From Spyradocola merdavium (lineage in GTDB: Bacteria > Bacillota > Clostridia > Christensenellales > UBA1750), in contig DVIM01000005.1 of the NCBI GenBank assembly GCA_018711265.1, positions 1 through 6,905 of the forward strand: 6,905 nucleotides of DNA. The letters run 5' to 3'. The stretch's first letter is position 1, and each line of letters opens with the position of its first letter. Under the pieces are notes generated by a model. It searched no databases and was not told the DNA's origin. It was given only the letters and a program-made list of their open reading frames with translations. This document shows, piece by piece, positions 1 to 4,552 of this stretch. Made by a program: the position numbers and the translations under genes.

Positions 1-2
1 GT

Positions 3-611
3 AAAGCCGCGGGAATTCATTCAAAGGCCAGAAAAGGTCGTTATAAACGGCCTGGAGAGGAAAGCATCTTATTCCCCAATCAGGTAAGAGGACACTGGAA
101 CGCTGCTGCACCGCTTCAGCTCGTGGTCTCCGACATGACCATACTTAAAGTTGGAACGACTTACTGGGAGTGGACCATCCTCCTGGACACCTTCAACAAC
201 GAGATCCTGGCTCACAGCGTCACATCTCAAAGGGGAAGCAATAAGCCATATTACCACTGCCTTGAACAACTGAAAAAGCTGATGGACAAAAGAGAAGAGC
301 AGACGTCCCAGGTAATCTTACACACCGGCCAGGGAGCTGTCTACTCTTCGAGGGCTTTTTGCCAGGCCCACCACAATGATAACATACTTCGTTCTATGTC
401 GCGAGGGGGAACGCCCACGGACAATCCCATTATAGAGGCTTTGAATGGCTGGATGAAGGAAGAACTCTATCTTGACTTCGATCTAGCCCATACCAACGAC
501 GTTCCTGCTCTCTTGGATGACTATGTCCATTTCTTCAATCGCCATCGCCCTGCCGCCGCCTTGGGTTACAAAAGCCCTCTTCAGTACAGGACCGAACAGG
601 GCTTCCCTTAA
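3..611 (+). CDS. IS3-family transposase (OrfB, DDE integrase core), 5'-truncated by the window edge, second catalytic Asp replaced
   Basis: The frame is open from the window edge through 202 codons to TAA at 609-611, so the gene begins upstream. It carries the rve integrase core of IS3 transposases, which cut and join IS ends through a DDE metal site. The first Asp is in VVSDMT (codon at 132-134). The Glu is in TDNPIIEALNGW (codon at 435-437), followed by the usual KEELYLDF and the C-terminal FFNRHRPAAALGYKSPLQY block. The second Asp normally sits in an H-S/T-D-Q-G motif exactly 35 residues before the Glu. Here the motif reads HTGQG, with Gly (GGC, 327-329) in that position and exactly 35 residues between it and the Glu. 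One G-to-A change would restore Asp, so this copy is probably inactive, or the base is a sequencing error. The GTG at 123 is not a true start, because family-like sequence continues upstream of it. Confidence 0.93.
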   Translation, partial: KAAGIHSKARKGRYKRPGEESILFPNQVRGHWNAAAPLQLVVSDMTILKVGTTYWEWTILLDTFNNEILAHSVTSQRGSNKPYYHCLEQLKKLMDKREEQTSQVILHTGQGAVYSSRAFCQAHHNDNILRSMSRGGTPTDNPIIEALNGWMKEELYLDFDLAHTNDVPALLDDYVHFFNRHRPAAALGYKSPLQYRTEQGFP

Positions 612-620
612 ATTTGCTTT

Positions 621-650
621 TCCTGTGTCTACTTTTGCTTGACAAGTGCA
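621..650 (+). repeat. Probable right terminal inverted repeat of the IS, containing a TTGACA box
   Basis: The bases after the transposase stop end with GACAAGTGCA and give way at once to GC-rich host sequence. A perfect -35 hexamer, TTGACA, lies at 639-644 pointing out of the element. In IS3-family members such as IS911 and IS2, a -35 box in the right repeat joins a -10 box in the left repeat when the ends abut in the circular intermediate, and this drives transposase expression. Here no -10 box follows at 17 bp in the flanking DNA (662-667 is GCGCCT), so no outward promoter is supported. The left repeat is not available for comparison. Confidence 0.55.
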
Positions 651-675
651 AGGCGCGCACAGCGCCTCTCCTTTT
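651..675 (+). terminator. Small hairpin with following T run, possible weak terminator
   Basis: AGGCGC (651-656) and GCGCCT (662-667) form a perfect 6-bp stem around the loop GCACA. It is followed by CTCTC and then five T residues at 672-676. The stem starts at the first base after the inferred IS end. It could be the terminator of whatever gene lay upstream before the IS arrived, or a chance fold in GC-rich DNA. The T run begins a few bases late for a strong intrinsic terminator. Confidence 0.3.
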
Positions 676-694
676 TCGAACGGAGGAAAAGAAA

Positions 695-1046
695 ATGCTG
701 AAAATGGGTGCCGTCGTCTGGGGCGTGCGGGACATCCCGCGCGCCGTCCGCTTTTGGAGCGAAGCGCTGCACTACAAGCTCCGCGAGCCCGCCAGCGAGG
801 ACTGGGCGGTCCTCATCCCCATCGAGGGCGAGGGGATGCAGCTCTCCCTGAGCCTGGTCGCCTCCCCGCACGCCCGCAGGCACCACATCGACCTGCTTGC
901 CGACCAGATGGAGCAGGAGGTGGCGCTGCCCGGAGGGCGCGGACTACGTGGTCCTGCAGGACCCGGACGGCAATCCCTTCTGCGTCGTTGCGCGCGGGGC
1001 GGGCGCGGTCAGTTGCGGATGCCCTCCACAGGCGCAAGGCCGATGA
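695..1046 (+). pseudogene. VOC-family (glyoxalase/bleomycin-resistance fold) gene broken by an internal deletion and frameshift
   Basis: The start ATG at 695 follows a good GGAGG at 682-686. The first 76 codons read as a typical single-domain VOC protein: MGAVVWGVRDIPRAVRFWSEAL (beta-alpha start of the fold), then DWAVL, LSLSL and the strand HHIDL. After codon 76 (position 922) the similarity stops in this frame. The missing end, ADYVVLQDPDGNPFCVV, is found in the +1-shifted frame at 939-989, ending at TGA 1044-1046. In small VOC proteins of this kind about 18 residues usually separate these two parts. Only 19 bases remain here, so I infer loss of roughly 35 bases. Read straight through, the first frame gives an unrelated, Arg-rich tail. 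The gene is therefore most likely dead. Its 3' end overlaps the convergent esterase gene by 38 bases. Substrate unknown: the family includes lyases, dioxygenases and drug-binding proteins. Confidence 0.8.
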
Positions 1047-1821
1047 AGCGCAGGAAGTCCTGGATGTGCTCGTCCCAGTACTCCCAGGTGTGCGCGCCGG
1101 GGTGCTCCTCGTAGGTGTAGTCGAAGGGGTTGCCCGCAAGGCCCTGGAAGAAGTCTCGCGTCTCCCGCGCGGAGGGGAGGACGAAGTCCTCCGTGCCCAC
1201 GGAGTGGAAGATGCGCGGGCGGGGCAGGTCCTCGTCGAGGATGCGCTGCGCCGCGCCGAACACGTCCTCCGGCGTGCCCTTGCGGGTGGAGACGTCCTCC
1301 GTGCCGTAGGTCATGATCATGCGCGCGCGGCGCTCGGGCGTCATGGCGATGCCGCCGCGGTTGACCGCGCCCGCGGAAAGGCAGCCGATGGCCGCGTAGT
1401 TCTGCGGGTTGTTGAGGCCGATCTTCATGCAGCCCGCGCCGCCCATGGACAGCCCGGCGATGAAGTTGTCCTCCCGCTTGTCGGACAGGGGGAACATCGC
1501 GCGCATCTTCTCGGGCAGCTCCTGGGAAATGTAGGTGTAGTACTTGCCGCCGTGCGCCATGTCCGCATAGGAGGAAAGGTGCGCGTTGGGCATCACCACC
1601 GCAAGGCCCAGCGGCGCGGCATAGCGCTCGATGGAGGTGCGCCGCTGCCAGATGGTGTGGTTGTCGCTCGCCCCGTGCAGGAGCCAGAGGGTCGGGTGCT
1701 TGTCGCCCCGCGCGGCCGCGGCCATGCCGATCTGCTTGGTCGCGCGCTGGGGAAGGATTACATCGCAGGCGACGCACATGCCCAGCGCCTCGGAAAAGAA
1801 GTTTACGTGAAGCAGTGCCAT
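1009..1821 (-). CDS. EstA-like serine esterase (alpha/beta hydrolase), second copy of a tandem pair
   Basis: This 270-residue protein belongs to the putative-esterase family (PF00756-type, as in tributyrin esterase EstA and S-formylglutathione hydrolase). It should cleave short-chain acyl or acetyl esters. No signal peptide or membrane segment is visible, so it is probably cytoplasmic. The oxyanion-region strand is LWLLHGASDNHTIW (residues 45-58). The nucleophile Ser125 lies in GLSMGG, the likely acid is Asp212 (GTEDF) and the likely base is His244 (GAHTWEYWDEH). The ATG at 1819-1821 has an AAGGGGG-type ribosome site just upstream. It lies 15 bp downstream of a closely related esterase and starts with almost the same residues (MALLHV-FFS), so the pair is a tandem duplication transcribed together. 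Compared with its partner, the segment after the nucleophile (GLSMGGAGCMK, residues 150-200) has diverged strongly, which suggests a changed substrate pocket. Its stop lies inside the remains of the convergent VOC gene, and no terminator is visible. Confidence 0.92.
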   Translation of the reverse strand: MALLHVNFFSEALGMCVACDVILPQRATKQIGMAAAARGDKHPTLWLLHGASDNHTIWQRRTSIERYAAPLGLAVVMPNAHLSSYADMAHGGKYYTYISQELPEKMRAMFPLSDKREDNFIAGLSMGGAGCMKIGLNNPQNYAAIGCLSAGAVNRGGIAMTPERRARMIMTYGTEDVSTRKGTPEDVFGAAQRILDEDLPRPRIFHSVGTEDFVLPSARETRDFFQGLAGNPFDYTYEEHPGAHTWEYWDEHIQDFLRFIGLAPVEGIRN

Positions 1822-1836
1822 GCTCTCTACCCCCTT

Positions 1837-2634
1837 TTAGTTCTTCGCCGCTTTGGAAATCGGCAGCCAGGAAAGCACCGTCTGGATCTTTTCGTCCCAG
1901 TACTTCCACTGGTGGTCGCCCGGGCTCTCCTCGTAGGTGAGGTCGTAGCCCTTGGCGCGCAGGTGGTCGCGCAAGCGCACGTTCTGGCCGTAGAGCCCGT
2001 CCTCCGTGCCGCACCACATGTAGAGCTTGGGCAGCGCCTTGCCGGACGCGGCCAGGCGGTCCGAAACCGCGAAGAGGTCGTTTTCGCTCCCCGCGATGGC
2101 CTGCGCCGGGCCGAAGACGTCCTCCCAATAGCCGCGCTCGCCCGCGGGCTTTTCCAGCGTCAGGGCGCTGACGTCCACCGCGCCGGAGAGCGAGGCCGCC
2201 GCGCAGTAGGTCTCCGGCGCGCGCAGCGCGCACTTGAGCGCGCCGTAGCCGCCCATGGACAGCCCCGCGACAAACGTGTCCTCCCGCTTCTCCGACATGT
2301 TGGGGAAGAAGGAGCGGCAGATCGCCGGCAGCTCCTGGGTGATGTAGGTGAACCACGGGAAGCCGATGTGCATGTCCGTATACCAGCCCAGCTGCGTGCT
2401 GGGCATCACCACCGCGATGCCGTAGTCCGCGGCGTAGCGCTCAATAGACGTGCGCCTCTGCCAGATGGTGTGGTCGTCGCTCATGCCGTGCAGCAGGTAG
2501 AGCACCGGGTACTTCCCCTCGCCGCGCTTGCCCTCCATGCCGATCTGGCCGCGGGTGCGCTCGGGGAGAATGACGTCCATCTCGGCGCACATGCCCAGGA
2601 CGTCCGAAAAAAAGTCAACGTGCAGCAGTGCCAT
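1837..2634 (-). CDS. EstA-like serine esterase (alpha/beta hydrolase), first copy of a tandem pair
   Basis: A 265-residue esterase of the PF00756/EstA type. The motifs are LYLLHGMSDDHTIW (residues 45-58), nucleophile Ser126 in GLSMGGYGALK, probable acid Asp212 in GTEDGLY and probable base His241 in GDHQWKYWDE. Family members hydrolyse short-chain esters such as tributyrin, acetylated sugars or S-formylglutathione. The exact substrate cannot be read from sequence. I chose the ATG at 2632-2634 over an in-frame ATG at 2673. AAAGGAGG (2645-2652) sits 10 bases before the chosen start, and the upstream ATG would abut the predicted -10 box at 2674-2679 and so precede the transcript. The gene is followed after 15 bp by its paralogue. 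It keeps the more canonical family sequence around the nucleophile, so it is the better candidate for the ancestral function. It has no signal peptide. Confidence 0.94.
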   Translation of the reverse strand: MALLHVDFFSDVLGMCAEMDVILPERTRGQIGMEGKRGEGKYPVLYLLHGMSDDHTIWQRRTSIERYAADYGIAVVMPSTQLGWYTDMHIGFPWFTYITQELPAICRSFFPNMSEKREDTFVAGLSMGGYGALKCALRAPETYCAAASLSGAVDVSALTLEKPAGERGYWEDVFGPAQAIAGSENDLFAVSDRLAASGKALPKLYMWCGTEDGLYGQNVRLRDHLRAKGYDLTYEESPGDHQWKYWDEKIQTVLSWLPISKAAKN

Positions 2635-2644
2635 CCTCGCCTTG

Positions 2645-2652
2645 CCTCCTTT
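2645..2652 (-). promoter_or_regulatory. Ribosome binding site that fixes the esterase start
   Basis: The minus strand reads AAAGGAGG ten bases before the ATG at 2634. The same bases would encode the Lys-Gly-Gly of an N-terminal extension if the ATG at 2673 were used, so they argue for the shorter protein. That protein also matches the N-terminus of the downstream paralogue. Confidence 0.85.
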
Positions 2653-2673
2653 GAAAAAATCGCTCTTATTCAA

Positions 2674-2702
2674 AGTATAACGCAGAGGGCGAATTTTGTA
2701 AA
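2674..2702 (-). promoter_or_regulatory. Sigma-A-type promoter of the esterase pair
   Basis: On the minus strand a -35 box TTTACA (2697-2702) is followed after exactly 17 bp by a -10 box TATACT (2674-2679), each one mismatch from consensus. The predicted start point near 2667 leaves a leader of about 33 bases before the ATG. The promoter lies between the end of murG and the first esterase, so the esterases can be expressed independently of murG. No clear operator is visible around it. Confidence 0.75.
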
Positions 2703-2721
2703 TCGGAAAAGCGCCGGCGCC

Positions 2722-3786
2722 CTATCCGCGCTTCGCAGTCTGCTCGAGGATCTCCAGCACCTTTTTTGTGCCGTTGGCCGCGGGCTCTTCGTCCATGCGG
2801 GCGCGCAACTCGTCCTTGCTGGCGTAGAGCGCGCGCACGGCGGCAAGCAGGCTCTCGGGCGTGAGACGGGCCTGGTCCAGCACCTGCGCCAGGCCCCGCG
2901 CCGCAAAGGAGGCGGCGTTTTCCACCTGGTCGCCGCGGCTCGCGCCCTTGGGATAGGGGATGAGCAGGCTCGGCTTCTTCAGGGCCAGGATCTCGCAGAG
3001 CGTGTTGCTGCCCGCGCGGGAGACGAGCACGTCCGCGCAGGCGAAGGCGTCGCGCATCCTGTCGGTGAGGTATTCGATCTGGCGGTAGCCGGCGTAGCGG
3101 TCCAGGTCCGGGTCCAGGTTGCCCTTGCCGCACAGGTGGAGCACGTCAAAGTCCGGCAGGAGCTTGGGGAGCGCGGCGCGCACCGCGGCGTTGATGGCCT
3201 GCGCGCCGGAGCTGCCGCCCGTGACCATGAGCACGGGCTTTTCCCCGCTGAGGGAGAAGGCCGCAAGGCCGCTCTTGCGCTGGCCGGCAAAGAGCTCGTC
3301 GCGCAGCGGCGTGCCCGTGTAGACGCCGTGGCGCACGGCCTTGGCCGTCTCCGGGAAGGTGGTGCAGACGGCCCTGGCGAAGGGCGCGCAGAGCTTGTTG
3401 GCAAGGCCCGGCGTCAGGTCCGACTCGTGCAGCACCACCGGCACGCCGTGCAGCGCCGCGCCATAGACCACCGGCACCGAGACAAAGCCGCCCTTGGAAA
3501 AGACCACGTTTGGGCGGAGCTTGCCCATCAGCGCCGCGGCCTGGGCCGTGCCCTTGAGCACGCGGAACGGGTCCGAAAGGTTTTTGAGGTCCCGATACCG
3601 GCGGAGCTTCCCGGTCGCAACCTCGTAGAACGGCACGCCCGTGGGTTCGACCAGCCCGCGCTCCATGCCGCCGACCGAGCCGATGTAGACGATGTCCCAG
3701 CCCGCCGCCGCAAGGTGCGGGATCAGCGCGAGGTTGGGGGTCACGTGCCCCGCCGTCCCGCCGCCGGTGAGTACGATTCTCTTCAA
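2722..3786 (-). CDS. murG: MurG, UDP-GlcNAc:lipid I N-acetylglucosaminyltransferase
   Basis: MurG adds GlcNAc from UDP-GlcNAc to lipid I (undecaprenyl-PP-MurNAc-pentapeptide) at the inner membrane face, making lipid II for peptidoglycan. The 354-residue product has a normal MurG length and two Rossmann domains (GT-B fold, GT28). Visible motifs are the first Gly-rich loop GGGTAGHVTPN (8-18), FSKGGFVSVP (96-105), HESDLTPGLANK (120-131), the interdomain GTPLR (158-162), the second Gly-rich loop GGSSGAQAIN (190-199) and the donor-binding SRAGSNTLCEI (256-266) followed by LIPYPKGASRGDQ. HESD in place of the HEQN of many bacteria is, as I recall, usual in clostridia. The start is a TTG at 3784-3786: AGGAGGG lies six bases upstream, LKRIVLTGGG matches the family N-terminus, and the nearby ATG (3812) is out of frame. 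No other mur, fts or division gene adjoins it, so it lies outside a dcw cluster. It is transcribed divergently from the Nudix gene. Confidence 0.96.
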   Translation of the reverse strand: MKRIVLTGGGTAGHVTPNLALIPHLAAAGWDIVYIGSVGGMERGLVEPTGVPFYEVATGKLRRYRDLKNLSDPFRVLKGTAQAAALMGKLRPNVVFSKGGFVSVPVVYGAALHGVPVVLHESDLTPGLANKLCAPFARAVCTTFPETAKAVRHGVYTGTPLRDELFAGQRKSGLAAFSLSGEKPVLMVTGGSSGAQAINAAVRAALPKLLPDFDVLHLCGKGNLDPDLDRYAGYRQIEYLTDRMRDAFACADVLVSRAGSNTLCEILALKKPSLLIPYPKGASRGDQVENAASFAARGLAQVLDQARLTPESLLAAVRALYASKDELRARMDEEPAANGTKKVLEILEQTAKRG

Positions 3787-3792
3787 GGCAAT

Positions 3793-3799
3793 CCCTCCT
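3793..3799 (-). promoter_or_regulatory. Ribosome binding site that fixes the TTG start of murG
   Basis: The minus strand reads AGGAGGG six bases ahead of TTG at 3786. The only nearby ATG (complement of 3810-3812) is in another frame and has no such site. The TTG start is therefore well supported and may lower translation of murG. Confidence 0.8.
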
Positions 3800-3825
3800 G
3801 CCGTGTTTCCATCGTTTTCCCATTC

Positions 3826-3854
3826 ATTATGCCGCGTTCGCGCCCGCTTGTCAA
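3826..3854 (-). promoter_or_regulatory. Sigma-A-type promoter of murG
   Basis: On the minus strand a perfect -35 box TTGACA (3849-3854) and a -10 box CATAAT (3826-3831, one mismatch) are separated by exactly 17 bp. The predicted start near 3819 gives a leader of about 30 bases before the TTG. This is the closest match to consensus in the window and fits a constitutively expressed cell-wall gene. Confidence 0.8.
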
Positions 3855-3877
3855 AGGAAAAAAAGCCGCAAAAACAC

Positions 3878-3904
3878 TGTCGGAAGGACACAGACCTTGT
3901 CGGA
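3878..3904 (+). repeat. Direct repeat TGTCGGA, two copies 20 bp apart, over the -35 region
   Basis: TGTCGGA occurs at 3878-3884 and again at 3898-3904. The spacing of 20 bp start to start is about two helical turns, so both copies face the same side of the DNA. The second copy covers the weak -35 box of the Nudix promoter. This is an arrangement typical of sites for a dimeric regulator, but a 7-base repeat can arise by chance. Confidence 0.3.
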
Positions 3905-3925
3905 TGCCCTTGCGCGGAGTACAAT
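3897..3925 (+). promoter_or_regulatory. Promoter of the Nudix-GH2-like-GNAT cluster
   Basis: The -10 box TACAAT (3920-3925) is one mismatch from consensus. At 17 bp upstream lies a weak -35 box TTGTCG (3897-3902, four of six). The poor -35 suggests that an activator may help. A direct repeat of TGTCGGA (3878-3884 and 3898-3904) overlaps it. The start point would fall near 3932, inside a small inverted repeat. Confidence 0.6.
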
Positions 3926-3942
3926 GGGAGGGTAAAATCCCA
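3925..3942 (+). promoter_or_regulatory. Small inverted repeat in the Nudix leader
   Basis: TGGGA (3925-3929) and TCCCA (3938-3942) can pair around the 8-base loop GGGTAAAA. The repeat lies just after the -10 box and ahead of the ribosome site AAGGAGGA (3948-3955). It could be an operator or a weak leader hairpin. The GNAT promoter carries a longer GGGA...TCCC repeat in the same position relative to its own TACAAT box. Confidence 0.3.
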
Positions 3943-3960
3943 AATCAAGGAGGAAGAGAC

Positions 3961-4515
3961 ATGGACAATCTCACCGAGGAAATCGTCTCCAAGGAGCGGA
4001 AGTTTGACGGCGTGGTCATCGACGTGGAGCATTGGCAGGTCCGCCTGCCGGATGGAAGCCTGGGCCTGCGCGAGGTCGCCCTGCACAAGGGCGCGGCCGC
4101 GGTCGTGCCCGTGGACGAGCAGGGGCGCGTGCCCATGGTGCGCCAGTTCCGCGCGCCGATCGGCCGCGTGACGCTGGAGATCCCCGCCGGCAAGCTCGAC
4201 CACCCCGGCGAGGACCCGGAGCTCTGCGCCCGGCGCGAGCTCTCCGAGGAGACGGGCCTTACCGCGGAGTCGGTCACAAAGCTCGTCGCCCTGCGCACCA
4301 CGCCGGGCTTCTGCAACGAGACGATCCACCTCTACATGGCCCGCGGCCTCACCCAGGGCGAGCGGCACCTGGACGAGGACGAGTTCCTCAACGTGGAGTG
4401 GGTCCCCTTGGAGGAGCTGACGGACCGCATCGTCCGCGGGGAGATCGAGGACGCCAAGACCATCGCCGCCCTGCTCATGGCCCGGGAAATCCTGCGGCGG
4501 GAGCGGGAGGCGTAG
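3961..4515 (+). CDS. Nudix hydrolase, ADP-ribose pyrophosphatase type
   Basis: The 184-residue product matches ADP-ribose pyrophosphatases of the NudF/YqkG kind, which split ADP-ribose to AMP and ribose-5-phosphate and may accept other nucleotide sugars. The Nudix box begins at PAGKLDHPGED and ends at RRELSEETGL (about residues 75-100). The metal-binding Glu residues of REL-SEE-TG are intact (Glu93, Glu96, Glu97). The spacing between the first Gly and the first Glu is one residue longer than the textbook GX5E, which occurs in this subgroup. Upstream, VRQFRAPIG-TLEIPAGK (60-78) is the characteristic lead-in, and DEDEFLNVEWVPLEEL follows as the subgroup's C-terminal strand. The ATG at 3961 has AAGGAGGA five bases upstream. 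It is the first gene of a plus-strand cluster; the next gene starts 37 bp downstream with no terminator in between. Confidence 0.94.
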   Translation: MDNLTEEIVSKERKFDGVVIDVEHWQVRLPDGSLGLREVALHKGAAAVVPVDEQGRVPMVRQFRAPIGRVTLEIPAGKLDHPGEDPELCARRELSEETGLTAESVTKLVALRTTPGFCNETIHLYMARGLTQGERHLDEDEFLNVEWVPLEELTDRIVRGEIEDAKTIAALLMAREILRREREA

Positions 4516-4552
4516 AGCGCGCGCGAGCGCGGAACGAAGGAGGGGGAGTGCG

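Larger units (their letters stand above)
1..650 (+). mobile_element. IS3-family insertion sequence, right part (left part outside the window)
   Basis: This stretch holds the C-terminal two thirds or so of an IS3-type transposase plus a 39-base tail that ends in CA, as expected for IS3-family termini (TG...CA). Its base composition is visibly more AT-rich than everything to its right, and the change to very GC-rich sequence occurs close to position 650. I place the right border at 650 because the preceding bases (GACAAGTGCA) read on the other strand as TGCACTTGTC, a plausible IS tip. The left end, orfA and any target duplication lie outside the window, so the border is inferred and not proven. 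Confidence 0.75.

Noticed and set aside
2711..2720. GCGCCGGCGC palindrome after the murG stop, considered as a terminator
   Set aside because: With a sterically possible loop only three base pairs remain, and only four T residues follow on the minus strand. Readthrough into the esterases is quite possible.
646..4515. A plus-strand frame open for about 3.9 kb that runs antisense through both esterases and murG and into the Nudix gene
   Set aside because: Its translation is low-complexity (Arg, Ala, Gly, His rich) until the true Nudix protein at 3961. The frame is antisense to three genes with clear motifs. Long antisense frames without stops are expected in very GC-rich DNA.
4516..4552. Run of GC alternation between the Nudix and GH2-like genes, considered as a terminator
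   Set aside because: No stem with a T run can be drawn. The region is short and ends in a strong ribosome site, consistent with co-transcription.
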